44,048 nucleotides of DNA from an uncultured SAR116 cluster alpha proteobacterium (GCA_902523435.1 CABYZM010000010.1:1-44048); one strand, 5' to 3'. Shown: positions 7,874 through 17,255, counted from the first letter of the stretch. Notes: a model not told the origin generated them from the letters alone. Numbers and translations: made by a program.

Positions 7874-8641
7874 TCAACGCGGCGGCATCCGGATCGCTCC
7901 GTCGAGCCGGATTGTATCGCCATTCAGCATTTCATTTTCAGCTATATGGCCCACAAGTCTGGCGAACTCTTCTGGTTGTCCCAGCCGAGTGGGGAACGGG
8001 ATTTGTGCCGCTAGCGCGTTCTGAACCTCTTGCGGAAAGGTTGTCATCATCGGGGTACCAAAAATACCAGGTGCGATTGACATGACCCTGATCCCCTTAT
8101 CTGCCAAGTCACGCGCCATCGGTAAGGTCATGCCAGTAATGGCAGCTTTCGAAGCAGCATAGGCGATCTGACCAATCTGGCCATCATAAGCTGCGACAGA
8201 GGCGGTATTGATGATCACACCGCGTTCACCATCTTTTGTCAGCGCTGGAGCATTTATCATTCCTTCAGCAGATATACTGGCAAGATGAAAACTGCCGACC
8301 AGATTAACTGCGACAACTTGTGAAAACACTTCCGGGTCATGCGCAGTTCCTCTGGAAACAGTTTTCATCGCAGGGGCGATGCCAGCACAATTAACCACAA
8401 GTTGTTCCTGGCCATTTTTGTTTCTGGCTGCTGACAAGGCTGTTCTCACTGACTGGCTATCACTAACATCAACCTTAAAGAATGTGCTGCCGGATTCAGA
8501 GGCGATTTGGCGGCCTGCATCTTCATCCTTGTCAAACAAGGCCGTCTTTACCTCTCTGTCCCGCAGATACCTGACAACAGCCGCGCCAAGGCCGGATGCC
8601 CCGCCGCTGACAATCGCGGCTATATTTTCATCAAGTTTCAT
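7874..8641 (-). CDS. Short-chain dehydrogenase, 3-hydroxyacyl-CoA dehydrogenase type II-like
   Basis: This classical SDR of 255 residues has the Rossmann motif SGGASGLG at 12-19, NCAGIAP at 84-90 and a catalytic Ser148, Tyr161, Lys165 set in NTASVA and YAASK. The overall pattern, including DVSDSQSV and SIAPGIFGTPMM, resembles HSD17B10-type enzymes that oxidise 3-hydroxy-2-methylbutyryl-CoA and other 3-hydroxyacyl-CoAs. This fits its place at the end of the acyl-CoA degradation array. Its ATG overlaps the thiolase stop by four bases. Substrate preference is inferred from context. Confidence 0.88.
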   Translation of the reverse strand: MKLDENIAAIVSGGASGLGAAVVRYLRDREVKTALFDKDEDAGRQIASESGSTFFKVDVSDSQSVRTALSAARNKNGQEQLVVNCAGIAPAMKTVSRGTAHDPEVFSQVVAVNLVGSFHLASISAEGMINAPALTKDGERGVIINTASVAAYDGQIGQIAYAASKAAITGMTLPMARDLADKGIRVMSIAPGIFGTPMMTTFPQEVQNALAAQIPFPTRLGQPEEFARLVGHIAENEMLNGDTIRLDGAIRMPPR

Positions 8642-9819
8642 GCTGCCTCCACAGCAACGGCTATACCTTCACCACCACCAAGGCAAATTGCGGCCAGACC
8701 TTTACTACCCCCTGATTGTTTTAGTGCGTTTAACAGGCTGACCAAAATCCGTGCTCCTGACGCCCCAATGGGATGACCAAGCGCACAAGCCCCGCCGTGA
8801 ATATTGACGTATTTAGGGTCAATCTCCAGTTCGCGGATAAATGCCATAGCGACCACCGCAAAGGCCTCATTCACTTCCCAGACATCAACATCTGATGCCT
8901 GCCAGCCTAGTTTTTTCAGCAATTTTCGAGCAGCAAAGATAGGTGCGGTGGTGAACCAGCCCGGGGTATGCGCAAAACCGGCATGACCACAAATCTGGGC
9001 CTGAACATCAAGATCATGAGCGGTTACGGCGGCTCCGCTGGCAAGGCTGAGAGCAGCTGCCCCATCTGAGATGGATGATGAATTGGCTGCTGTGACTGTG
9101 CCGCCCTCCCTGAAGGCTGGCTTCAGATGAGGTATCTTTTCAGGTTTTGCCAGAAGGGGCTGTTCATCTTTATCCACCTGCTGGCTTCCTTTGCGGGTAG
9201 TCACGGTAACCGGGCAAATTTCAGCAACCAATTTTCCCGATGCTTGTGCATCTTGCGCGCGATGCAAAGATTGTAACGCATATCTGTCCTGTGCATCCCT
9301 CGAAAACTGATAATATTCAGCACAATCCTCTGCAAAGCTGCCCATAAGCTTGCCTTTGTCATAGGCATCTTCAAGACCATCTAAAAACATGTGATCAACT
9401 AGATTTTGATGCCCGATACGTGCGCCGTCGCGCGCCTTTGAAGACAGATAGGGGGCGTTTGACATACTCTCCATGCCCCCAGCTATAATAATATCTGCCC
9501 CACCTGCTTTGATCTGATCATAGCCTAGCATTACAGCCTTCATACCAGAACCACACATTTTGTTGACTGTGGTGCAGGGAACAGATTCTGGGATTCCTCC
9601 CGCAAAGTTGGCCTGACGGGCGGGGGCTTGACCCAGCCCTGCTGGCAGAACACATCCCATTATGACCTCATCAATCAGGGTTTTATCCAAACTTTGTTGA
9701 TCCACCACTGCTGCGATGGCTGTTCCACCTATTTCAGGGGCGGTTAGGTCACTCAGAGCGCCTTGAAAGCTACCCATTGGTGTGCGTGCTGCTGCAGTAA
9801 TAAAAATATCTTCAGCCAT
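8638..9819 (-). CDS. Acetyl-CoA acetyltransferase (thiolase)
   Basis: This 393-residue thiolase II/degradative-type enzyme condenses or cleaves acyl-CoA with CoA. The acyl-accepting nucleophile is Cys89 in NKMCGSGMKAV. The C-terminal His motif is GACALGHPIGASGARI and the second Cys lies in CLGGGEG. NEAFAVV is also present. The length and start are standard, and the ATG has AAGGAG upstream. It sits between enoyl-CoA hydratase (23 bases) and the overlapping dehydrogenase gene, so it most likely performs the final thiolytic step, releasing acetyl-CoA plus acetyl- or propionyl-CoA. A role in acetoacetyl-CoA formation is possible. Confidence 0.94.
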   Translation of the reverse strand: MAEDIFITAAARTPMGSFQGALSDLTAPEIGGTAIAAVVDQQSLDKTLIDEVIMGCVLPAGLGQAPARQANFAGGIPESVPCTTVNKMCGSGMKAVMLGYDQIKAGGADIIIAGGMESMSNAPYLSSKARDGARIGHQNLVDHMFLDGLEDAYDKGKLMGSFAEDCAEYYQFSRDAQDRYALQSLHRAQDAQASGKLVAEICPVTVTTRKGSQQVDKDEQPLLAKPEKIPHLKPAFREGGTVTAANSSSISDGAAALSLASGAAVTAHDLDVQAQICGHAGFAHTPGWFTTAPIFAARKLLKKLGWQASDVDVWEVNEAFAVVAMAFIRELEIDPKYVNIHGGACALGHPIGASGARILVSLLNALKQSGGSKGLAAICLGGGEGIAVAVEAA

Positions 9820-9842
9820 TATCTCACCTGCTCCTTGTAGCG

Positions 9843-10625
9843 CTATTCACCTGTAAAGCTTGCGCTACGTTTTTCGGTGAAGGCAGCCATGCCTTCTTTC
9901 TGGTCTTTTGTGGAAAACAGAGAATGAAAGACCCGCCGTTCAAATAACAGGCCCTCTGTTAGGCTAATTTCATCAGCACGTGCTACTGACTCACGTGCCA
10001 GCATTGCGCTGGCAGGCCCAAATTCAGCAATTGTCTCGGCAACGGCCATGGTTTCTGTCATCAGCGCTTCATCAGGGAAAATGCGGGAAACAAGGCCGGA
10101 TCGTTCTGCTTCTTCTGCATCCATCATACGGCCAGTTAAAATCATATCCATGGCTTTAGCCTTGCCGACTGCACGGGTCAGGCGTTGTGATCCTCCCATT
10201 CCGGGTATCACACCCAGCTTAATCTCAGGTTGCCCAAATTTGGCGGATTCGCTGGCAAATAGAATGTCGCACATCATTGCCAGCTCACACCCGCCACCAA
10301 GTGCAAAGCCGTTTACTGCGGCAATTTTTGGCGTGCGCAGTTGGGCAACGGTTTCCCATTTGGCAAACATATTTTCATAGAATGTATCCATATAGGATTT
10401 TACGGCCATTTCTTTGATGTCTGCACCTGCAGCAAAGGCCTTACCTGTTCCTGTTAGCACAAAGCAGCCCGTATCCTTATCTTCATCCAGACTGGCCAGA
10501 TAACTGGTCACTTCCTCAGTCATTTTGCTGTTCAGTGCGTTTAAAGCGTCTGGTCGATTAAGTTCAACCGTAATCACACTGCCTGTGCGATTAACTTTTA
10601 TGGTATCGAATGTCTGTTCTGTCAT
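9843..10625 (-). CDS. Enoyl-CoA hydratase
   Basis: This crotonase-fold protein of 260 residues shows both oxyanion-hole loops ([15 protein letters not shown] and [16 protein letters not shown]) and the acidic pair at the expected positions, including [18 protein letters not shown]. It therefore looks like a true hydratase of the EchA/PaaF group, adding water to 2-enoyl-CoA. The starting ATG at 10625 follows AAAGGCGA. Within the operon it should act on methacrylyl-CoA or tiglyl-CoA made by the acyl-CoA dehydrogenase; this specificity is inferred from neighbours. The gap to the HIBADH gene is 41 bases. Confidence 0.93.
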   Translation of the reverse strand: MTEQTFDTIKVNRTGSVITVELNRPDALNALNSKMTEEVTSYLASLDEDKDTGCFVLTGTGKAFAAGADIKEMAVKSYMDTFYENMFAKWETVAQLRTPKIAAVNGFALGGGCELAMMCDILFASESAKFGQPEIKLGVIPGMGGSQRLTRAVGKAKAMDMILTGRMMDAEEAERSGLVSRIFPDEALMTETMAVAETIAEFGPASAMLARESVARADEISLTEGLLFERRVFHSLFSTKDQKEGMAAFTEKRSASFTGE

Positions 10626-10666
10626 GGCCTGTCGCCTTTAGCGGTTAAATGGGTTTTGATTTGGGA

Positions 10667-11542
10667 TTAAGTAGAACGTGTTCTGGCCGAAAATCGAGGC
10701 AGCATAGCGGAGAAATCGCGCCCCTCTCCATCTTCTGTACCAACAAATTGTTGGTAAAGGGCCAGAGCATGTGCGCCCATTGGAGTATCAGCATTCACAG
10801 CTTCTGCAGCCTGTTGTGAAAGCCCTAAATCCTTAACCATCAACTCGGCTGCAAAGCCAGGTTTGTAATCATTATCTGCCGGGCTTGCCGGGCCAACACC
10901 AGGAGCAGGAAAATAGCTGTTCACCGTCCAGCTTGCCCCTGATGAGGTGGACAGCACGTCAAACAGTTTCTGTCTGTCCAACCCCAGCTTGTCACCTAGC
11001 GCAATTGACTCACAAGTGGCGATCATAGTGACGCCTAGAATCATATTATTACAGATCTTTATCGCTTGCCCGGCACCAGCTGCACCAACATGGACCGCTT
11101 TATTGCCCATCACGTTAAACAGTGGTTCTGCGATTGCGAAGGCTTTGCTCGCGCCGCCGACCATGAAGGTCAAGGTGCCTGCAGCCGCGCCTGAAATGCC
11201 CCCGGATACCGGTGCATCCAGCATATCAATATCTGTAGCTGCCATCTGTGCAGCAACTAATTTTGCTGTATCCACATCAACTGTAGAGCAATCCAAAAAT
11301 ACCGCACCCTTCTTCAGGCTTTGCTGAATTTCATCTGCAACCTTCTGTAAAATAGTTCCGTTTGGCAGCATGGTGATGACAAGATCACAGCCCAATACAC
11401 AAGAGGGTGCATCCGAGCAGCTTGTGACACCTTCTACAGTCACATCTGTCACATCAAATCCCACCACTTCATATCCAGCATTTGCCAGATTTGCCGCCAT
11501 AGGGGCGCCCATATTGCCCAGCCCAATAAACCCAATTTTCAT
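10667..11542 (-). CDS. mmsB: 3-hydroxyisobutyrate dehydrogenase
   Basis: This 291-residue protein belongs to the beta-hydroxyacid dehydrogenase family and oxidises 3-hydroxyisobutyrate to methylmalonate semialdehyde in valine breakdown. The N-terminal Rossmann motif is IGFIGLGNMGAPMAANL, the substrate loop DAPVSGGISGAAAGTL is at 109-124, and the catalytic lysine is Lys162 in GAGQAIKICNNMILG. The final part DFSAMLPRF is typical of HIBADH. Its ATG overlaps the stop of the upstream hydrolase gene by four bases, which links the two consecutive reactions. No mmsA (semialdehyde dehydrogenase) gene is visible in the window. Confidence 0.93.
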   Translation of the reverse strand: MKIGFIGLGNMGAPMAANLANAGYEVVGFDVTDVTVEGVTSCSDAPSCVLGCDLVITMLPNGTILQKVADEIQQSLKKGAVFLDCSTVDVDTAKLVAAQMAATDIDMLDAPVSGGISGAAAGTLTFMVGGASKAFAIAEPLFNVMGNKAVHVGAAGAGQAIKICNNMILGVTMIATCESIALGDKLGLDRQKLFDVLSTSSGASWTVNSYFPAPGVGPASPADNDYKPGFAAELMVKDLGLSQQAAEAVNADTPMGAHALALYQQFVGTEDGEGRDFSAMLPRFSARTRST

Positions 11543-12588
11543 AGTCCATCTCCTGCTGCTAAAAAGGCCTGTGTAAAGGCGGTAGGTGATAGCATCTCGT
11601 CAATCAGCCCTTTGGGCACTTCACTGGCCGTTTTATATTGCCAGTCAGGTTTCTTGTCTTTGTCGATCAGCATCGCGCGCGTGCCTTCCAGAAATTCACC
11701 CTGTTGCATAGCCCGGCTGGTAAAGCGATATTCCATTTCCAGAGCCTGTTGAAAAGTACAGTCAGGCCCTAACCTGTCCAGCATGGCGTCAACAGCCATC
11801 ATAGATAGAGGAGCATTTTTAGCCAACGCGCTAGTGATCATCTGAGCCAGTTCACCTCTGCCTTTAGCCTGTTCGGTTGCCATCAGGTCAGGATTAAAAT
11901 GCGTGAATATCTGGTCAATTTCAATTTGCATTGTGGCAAGTTGGCTGTGGCCTGCATTATCTATAAAGCTAGATAAAGGAGCTGGTGTCCCCGCGCTCAC
12001 CAGTTCTTCTATCACTTTACTCCACCTGTCTTCGGCAATGAAGCTGTCAGCAAAACCTGCATGCAGCGCATCAGCCGCGTTCATTCGGTAGCCTGTGATC
12101 CCCAAAAACCGGCCAGTAAGGCCAGGAGCACGGGCCAGAAGATAGCTGCCGCCAACATCAGGCACCAGACCTATAGCGCATTCTGGCATTGCCATCTTCG
12201 TTGTGTTGCCCACAATACGGTGGCTGCCATGACAAGAAATGCCAACACCCCCGCCCATGACATAGCCTTGCAGAAAGCCAATATAGGGTTTGGGATAATG
12301 ATGAATAAGGCTGTTCAGCCTGTATTCTTCACGCCAGAAGGCATGAACATTTGTAAAGTCACCAGCTCGCCCTTTGTGGTAAAGTTTTGCAATATCACCA
12401 CCCGCACAAAAGGCTTTCTCGCCTTCGGCATCAATGATGACCTGGCTGACTTTTTCGTCATTCTTCCAGGCCATTAAAGCCGCTTCCAATCTCTCACACA
12501 TCTCATGGGTGAGGGCGTTCAAGGTTTCAGGCCGGCGCAAGGTTATGCGGCCGGTAGATCGTTCAATGCGGCAGTCAATCTGGCTCAT
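11539..12588 (-). CDS. 3-hydroxyisobutyryl-CoA hydrolase
   Basis: This 349-residue crotonase-superfamily member releases CoA from 3-hydroxyisobutyryl-CoA. It differs from hydratases by length and by signatures such as EKAFCAGGDIAKLYHKG, GYVMGGGVGISCHGSHRIV and MPECAIGLVPDVGGSYLLAR, with the Glu in MPE and the Asp in PDVGG matching the hydrolase group. The C-terminal half contains the helical HIBCH extension with EYRFTSRAM and EGTRAMLIDKDKKPDW. It overlaps both neighbours by four bases (acyl-CoA dehydrogenase upstream and HIBADH downstream), so the three are translationally coupled in the order of the valine pathway. Confidence 0.94.
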   Translation of the reverse strand: MSQIDCRIERSTGRITLRRPETLNALTHEMCERLEAALMAWKNDEKVSQVIIDAEGEKAFCAGGDIAKLYHKGRAGDFTNVHAFWREEYRLNSLIHHYPKPYIGFLQGYVMGGGVGISCHGSHRIVGNTTKMAMPECAIGLVPDVGGSYLLARAPGLTGRFLGITGYRMNAADALHAGFADSFIAEDRWSKVIEELVSAGTPAPLSSFIDNAGHSQLATMQIEIDQIFTHFNPDLMATEQAKGRGELAQMITSALAKNAPLSMMAVDAMLDRLGPDCTFQQALEMEYRFTSRAMQQGEFLEGTRAMLIDKDKKPDWQYKTASEVPKGLIDEMLSPTAFTQAFLAAGDGL

Positions 12589-13742
12589 CTATCGCGCTCC
12601 GCCAGCAACGATCGGCTGATAATAACGCGCATAATTTCGTTTGTGCCTTCCAGTATCTGATGCACCCGCAGATCACGCACAATTTTTTCAAGCCCATAAT
12701 CTGCAAGATAGCCATATCCGCCATGGATCTGTAGCGCCTGGTTGGCCACATCAAAACAGGTATCAGTGACAAATTGTTTGGCCATAGCACAGGACCGTGT
12801 GGCATCTGCAGACCCGTTATCCACTTTCCACGCAGCTTGACGAAGAAATGTGCGGGCAGCTTCCAGTTGTGTGAACATATCCGCCAGTTTAAATTGCAAA
12901 GACTGGAATTGGTCAATGGATTTGCCAAATGCCTGTCTGTCCTTTGCATATATCAGGGCCTTGTCGTAGGCCATCTGTGCCCCGCCAAGGGCAGCGGCTG
13001 CGATATTCAGGCGTCCACCATCCAGTCCCTTCATTGCATAGGAAAAGCCTTTTCCTTCCTCGCCAAGAAGATTTTGAGAAGGGACGGCACAATTATCCAT
13101 AATAACCTGAGCTGTCGGCTGACCGCGCCAGCCCATTTTTTGTTCTGCCGCGCCAAAGGACAAGCCATCAGCATCACTGTCAACAAGCAGTGCAGATATG
13201 CCTTTTGGGCTGTCATCGCCTGTCCGGCACATTACAATATACAGGTCAGAATAATTGCCGCCTGAAATAAAGGATTTGGTGCCAGTCACCTGATAGCCTT
13301 CATTGGTTCTCACGGCTTTTGTTTTTAGCGCAGCAGCATCAGATCCAGACCCGGGCTCAGTCAGACAGTATGAGCCAATTTTTTTCATCGAACATAAATC
13401 GGCAAGATAGGTTTCACGTAACTCATCACTGCCAAAAGAGGAAACCATCCACGCAACCATATTGTGGATGGACAAAAAGCTAGATACGCTTGGGCATCCC
13501 ATCGCCAGCGCCTCAAAGACTAATGTGGCATCCAGTCGGCTGAGGCCGGAACCGCCATGTGCCTCAGGCACATAAATTGACGCTAGACCCAGTTCGGCAG
13601 ACTGGCGCAGCACGTCCTTCGGCATTTGCTCTGTTTGGTCCCAGTTCACCGCATGCGGTGCGATCATCTGCTCTGCAAAATCATGGGCCATATCAAAGAT
13701 AGATTGTTGTTCTTCAGACAGAACGAAGTCCATTGAGATCAT
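12585..13742 (-). CDS. Acyl-CoA dehydrogenase (isobutyryl-CoA-type)
   Basis: This flavin-dependent enzyme of 385 residues introduces the 2,3-double bond of a short branched acyl-CoA and passes electrons to ETF. CLTEPGSGSDAAALKTKA is the FAD/substrate loop. The last domain contains QIHGGYGYLADYGLEKIVRD and ILEGTNEIMRVIISR, whose Glu is the usual catalytic base. Its position before HIBCH and HIBADH points to isobutyryl-CoA. The first ATG at 13742 is almost touching GAGGAGC; the second in-frame ATG at 13733 is better spaced and may be the real start. It begins an apparent sub-operon after an 89-base gap from the CoA-ligase gene. Confidence 0.93.
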   Translation of the reverse strand: MISMDFVLSEEQQSIFDMAHDFAEQMIAPHAVNWDQTEQMPKDVLRQSAELGLASIYVPEAHGGSGLSRLDATLVFEALAMGCPSVSSFLSIHNMVAWMVSSFGSDELRETYLADLCSMKKIGSYCLTEPGSGSDAAALKTKAVRTNEGYQVTGTKSFISGGNYSDLYIVMCRTGDDSPKGISALLVDSDADGLSFGAAEQKMGWRGQPTAQVIMDNCAVPSQNLLGEEGKGFSYAMKGLDGGRLNIAAAALGGAQMAYDKALIYAKDRQAFGKSIDQFQSLQFKLADMFTQLEAARTFLRQAAWKVDNGSADATRSCAMAKQFVTDTCFDVANQALQIHGGYGYLADYGLEKIVRDLRVHQILEGTNEIMRVIISRSLLAERDR

Positions 13743-13831
13743 GCTCCTCTGCGTCTGTTGTCTTTATGATGACAGTGTATCACTTGAATTCCCCAAGACC
13801 AAAGGGTGTTCTGTTTAGACTGCCGTGTCTG

Positions 13832-15058
13832 TTATCCGGGGGTGCGTTGGTCATCAATGACCATGCCGTCATTTGGTAGGCTGTCTTTTGCCACAATCTC
13901 AATCTGTCCCCGCAATTTTAGGATGTCACGGACAGAAGCTGCATAAATCTGTTCAGAATCAGCCGCTCCTTCAATTTGGACAGTCATTTGATCTTGCGAA
14001 CCGTCATGCGTAATTGTCAGACGAATGCGATTAATCTCTTTATGGCGGTTCGCCAGTTGAGCGACTTGTTCAGGGCGCACAAACATGCCCTTTACCTTTG
14101 CAGCCTGGTCAGCCCGACCGCGCCAGCCCACAATCCGCCGGTTTGTGCGTCCGCAACTGCTCATCCCGGGTAGAATTGCCGATAAATCACCTGTAGCAAA
14201 ACGGATCATTGGGAAGTCAGGGTTAAAAGCGGTGACTACCACTTCTCCGATTTCCCCATCAGGTACGGGCTCACCTGTGCCGGGGCGCACAATTTCAACA
14301 ACCACTTTTTCGTCTATAATTAGCCCATCTGTTGCAACAGATTCGTAAGCGATAAGACCTACATCGGCAGTGCCATAACATTGTCTACAAAAGATGCCAC
14401 GGCTGTCGTATTCCTCTCTCAGAGCTGGGAATAAAGGTCCACCGCTGACAACTGCTTTTGTGACAGAGGACATGTCAAGGCCAAGTTCCTCACCTTTTTC
14501 TAAAATTGCTTTCAAGTAATCGGGTGTGCCTGCATAGGCTGTGACCTTCAGCGATGCGACGGCTTGGGCCTGAAGTTCAGTTTGTCCAATGCCAGCCGGT
14601 ACAACAGTCGCGCCAACAGCTGCTGCGGCTGTTTCGAACATCATACCTGCAGGAGTAAAGTGATATGAAAAACAATTTTGAATGATATCACCATTTCCTA
14701 TGCCTACAGGTACCAGAGCGCGCCCAAACCTCCACCAATCTTTTTTTCGCATGCCAACCTCAAATATAGGGCCAGGAGATTGGAAAATGTGATGTATCTC
14801 AGACAGGTCATTCGGTAAAACTGTTTCGACAGCCAGTGGCTGGTCTGGGTTCTGGATGAGGCTGGACTTTCGAAGAACTGGGAGGCTAGCTAGTTTTTCT
14901 GGACTAGAAATTGCAGATGGGTCGAAACCAGCAAGGGTTTCGCGATAATGAGTAGTTTTTGTTTTCGCTAATTCAATAAGTTTGGGCAGCTCTACAGAGA
15001 GCTCAGCTAGTCGTTCATCTGCAGAACGTTTTTCCAGAGCATCATAGAAACTTGGCAT
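13832..15058 (-). CDS. PaaK-like phenylacetate-CoA ligase/AMP-dependent acid ligase
   Basis: This 408-residue adenylate-forming enzyme is slightly shorter than classical PaaK. It contains the acceptor loop region SGGPLFPALREEY, the A5 motif CRQCYGTADVG (PaaK enzymes vary here), and RFATGDLSAILPGMSSCGRTNRRIVGWRGRADQAAKVKGMFVRP, split into the ATP/phosphate contacts and the hinge. The last domain ends NDGMVIDDQR, where the terminal Lys of other ligases is not obvious. It should form an acyl-AMP and then a CoA thioester from a carboxylic acid, probably the ligand brought by the adjacent Liv-type transporter. The ATG and the LivF stop share one base (TGATG), indicating tight coupling. Confidence 0.82.
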   Translation of the reverse strand: MPSFYDALEKRSADERLAELSVELPKLIELAKTKTTHYRETLAGFDPSAISSPEKLASLPVLRKSSLIQNPDQPLAVETVLPNDLSEIHHIFQSPGPIFEVGMRKKDWWRFGRALVPVGIGNGDIIQNCFSYHFTPAGMMFETAAAAVGATVVPAGIGQTELQAQAVASLKVTAYAGTPDYLKAILEKGEELGLDMSSVTKAVVSGGPLFPALREEYDSRGIFCRQCYGTADVGLIAYESVATDGLIIDEKVVVEIVRPGTGEPVPDGEIGEVVVTAFNPDFPMIRFATGDLSAILPGMSSCGRTNRRIVGWRGRADQAAKVKGMFVRPEQVAQLANRHKEINRIRLTITHDGSQDQMTVQIEGAADSEQIYAASVRDILKLRGQIEIVAKDSLPNDGMVIDDQRTPG

Positions 15059-15891
15059 CAGCTAAGCCATCTTTTCCGGCGGCGGTAAGACCTCACATCG
15101 CGGAATGATTTCCGGCCTTCATCAGACATGCCGAGATAAAATTCCTTCACATCAGGATTTTCACGCAGCTCAGCTGCAGGACCGTCCATAACAACACGGC
15201 CAGATTCAAGTATATAGCCATAATGAGCAAAGCGAAGGGCAACATTGGTGTTTTGTTCAGCTAGCAGGAAAGAGACGCCTTCTTTTTCGTTAAGGGCTTT
15301 GACAATGCCGAAGATTTCCTCAACCAGTTGTGGGGCCAGCCCCATTGACGGCTCATCCAACAAAACAGTTTCAGGTCGTGACATCAACGCCCGGCCGATG
15401 GCGCACATTTGCTGCTCACCGCCTGAGGTGTAGCCAGCCTGTGACTTGCGTCGTTCTTTCAGCCGTGGAAAATAGGTATATACCAAATCCAAGTCACGAG
15501 CGATATCACCGCGACTGACGGAACGTGTATAGCTGCCAGTCAATAAATTTTCTTCAACGGTTAAATGCTCAAAACAATGCCGGCCTTCCATCACCTGAAT
15601 GACACCTGACTTCACCAATGCAGCCGGATTGAGATCAGCAACTGGATTGCCCCTATATAAAATTGTGCCCTTTGTAACTTCACCGCGTTCAGAGTGCAGC
15701 AGATTTGAAATTGCTTTCAAAGTTGTGGTTTTGCCTGCTCCATTTCCCCCTAACAGGGCTGTGATGCCTCCTTTTGGCACAGATAACGACACACCTTTGA
15801 GAACTAGGATTACGTGGTTGTAAATGACCTCAATATTATTTACATCCAGCAGCTTTTCATCTGTTTGCGGGCTGTCAAGCATAACGTTCAT
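15058..15891 (-). CDS. livF: Branched-chain-type ABC transporter ATP-binding protein LivF
   Basis: This 277-residue ATPase is of the LivF group. It carries Walker A GGNGAGKTTTLKAI, the signature TSGGEQQMCAIGRAL, Walker B TVLLDEPSMGLAPQLVEEIF and LLAEQNTNVALRFAHYGYILESG, a LivF trademark that includes the H-loop position. The C-terminus has an extra basic tail (RSYRRRKRWLS) that is longer than standard LivF. It energises uptake of the ligand delivered by the periplasmic protein together with LivG. A strong stem-loop lies just upstream, between it and the binding-protein gene, so its expression relies on readthrough. Confidence 0.94.
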   Translation of the reverse strand: MNVMLDSPQTDEKLLDVNNIEVIYNHVILVLKGVSLSVPKGGITALLGGNGAGKTTTLKAISNLLHSERGEVTKGTILYRGNPVADLNPAALVKSGVIQVMEGRHCFEHLTVEENLLTGSYTRSVSRGDIARDLDLVYTYFPRLKERRKSQAGYTSGGEQQMCAIGRALMSRPETVLLDEPSMGLAPQLVEEIFGIVKALNEKEGVSFLLAEQNTNVALRFAHYGYILESGRVVMDGPAAELRENPDVKEFYLGMSDEGRKSFRDVRSYRRRKRWLS

Positions 15892-15918
15892 CCATGTTTC
15901 TGCTTAAAATATTTTAAA

Positions 15919-15955
15919 TAAAAAGGTCAGCCCCTGCATTTGACACAGGGGCTGA
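15919..15955 (-). terminator. Strong stem-loop between binding-protein gene and livF
   Basis: On the minus strand, TCAGCCCCTG and CAGGGGCTGA (15955-15946 and 15936-15927) form a perfect 10-bp stem with a 9-base loop, followed by CC and a T-rich tract. It has all the properties of an intrinsic terminator or 3'-end stabiliser. Its place inside the operon, directly after the periplasmic-binding-protein gene, suggests partial termination that leaves more binding protein than ATPase. Confidence 0.85.
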
Positions 15956-15968
15956 GTTTTGTTGGATA

Positions 15969-17255
15969 TCAACCGCAACGTTCCTTGATTTTGTTTTCAG
16001 CAGCGTAAGCAGCTGAATCTTCAGCAATCAGGGCGTTGATCACTTCTGCGTCCGTTTTAATGAAGTCGGAGATCATTGTCCATTTCTTGGCTTTGGCGTC
16101 CCACTGCTGAATAGCTGCCAGACCTGGTCCCCCATGATTTTCACAAGATACGCTGAAGCTTGGTGCGAAGTTTGGCAGGCCAAGGGAAGCCATTTGGGCT
16201 TCATTGATAGAAAAGGCTTCCATCGCATCACGCATATCTGCGGGTGAGATGTTGGCCTTGCCTGACATTTTCTGAGCCAGACGCGCAGCTTCTGTTGCTA
16301 GCATGGCGGCATACAGACCGCGGTTATACAGCACTTGACCTGAAGATGTGCCGTCACCAGCTGCTAACCCCTTATCATACACATGCTTTTTCAGGTCTGC
16401 ATAAATGGGGAAGTCAGACCCTGTATTATGCATTGCTAATGACTTATAGCCATTTGCGCCATTACCGGCAGGTAGGACATCGCCTTCAGAGCCAGACCAC
16501 CACACACCAATAAAGTTTTCCATTGGAAAACGGATATTGGCAGCTTCTTGGATGGCAGTTGGGTTCATCACACCCCAGCCCCACATCGTAACATAGTCAG
16601 GCTTTTCACGCCGGATTTGCAGCCACTGTGATTTCTGTTCTTGACCTGGATGGTCGACAGGTAGGAGAGAAAGCTTAAACCCATGCTTCTTCTCAAGTTC
16701 CTGCAATGTGCGGATTGGCTCTTTGCCATAGGCAGAGTTGTGGTAAACAAGAGCAATTTTTTTGCCTTTAATGTTTCCATTATTCAGTGACAGAATATGG
16801 TTAATAACAGCCGATGCGCCAACCCAATAATTGGCTGGATAGTTGAATATGTGGCTAAACACTTTTCCGTTTGCGGCGGATGTCCGACCATAGCCCATGG
16901 TTAGAAGTGGAATGCCATCTGCTGTAGCTTTCGGAATAAGCTGATATGTGATACCGGTGGACATTGGCTGATAAACAAGTGAGCCTTCGCCCTTTGTATT
17001 TTCGTAACACTCAACACCTTTTTCTGTGTTGTATTGTGTTTCGCACTCGATGTAGTTAATTTTTTCACCGCCAATGCCGCCATCACGCGAATTTAGCAAA
17101 GCCATATAATCCGCGTAGCCGTCAGCATATGGAATGCCGTTTACAGCATAAGGACCTGTGCGATAGGTCAAGTTTGGGAAGGTCAGATCAGCTATAGCTG
17201 GGCTGACCATTGTTAGAGCAGTTGCAGCTCCAACAATAAGCGATTTTAATTTCAT
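15969..17255 (-). CDS. Periplasmic substrate-binding protein, Liv type
   Basis: This 428-residue protein has an N-terminal signal peptide (KLKSLIVGAATALTMVSPAIA, cut before DLTF) and belongs to the type I periplasmic-binding fold of the Leu/Ile/Val or amide families (Peripla_BP_6). KIALVYHNSAYGKEPIRTLQ and QWLQIRREKPDYVTMWGWG mark the two lobes. It is clearly longer than LivJ/LivK (about 370), as in the group found next to CoA-ligase genes. The ATG has an ideal GGAGGAAAT site. The ligand is not deducible; the surrounding ligases suggest a carboxylic or branched acyl compound rather than a free amino acid. Confidence 0.93.
   Translation of the reverse strand: MKLKSLIVGAATALTMVSPAIADLTFPNLTYRTGPYAVNGIPYADGYADYMALLNSRDGGIGGEKINYIECETQYNTEKGVECYENTKGEGSLVYQPMSTGITYQLIPKATADGIPLLTMGYGRTSAANGKVFSHIFNYPANYWVGASAVINHILSLNNGNIKGKKIALVYHNSAYGKEPIRTLQELEKKHGFKLSLLPVDHPGQEQKSQWLQIRREKPDYVTMWGWGVMNPTAIQEAANIRFPMENFIGVWWSGSEGDVLPAGNGANGYKSLAMHNTGSDFPIYADLKKHVYDKGLAAGDGTSSGQVLYNRGLYAAMLATEAARLAQKMSGKANISPADMRDAMEAFSINEAQMASLGLPNFAPSFSVSCENHGGPGLAAIQQWDAKAKKWTMISDFIKTDAEVINALIAEDSAAYAAENKIKERCG

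Noticed and set aside
7405-8014. Overlapping frame 7829-8014 as an extra gene
   Set aside because: It is a shadow of the end of the thioesterase and of the convergent dehydrogenase gene.
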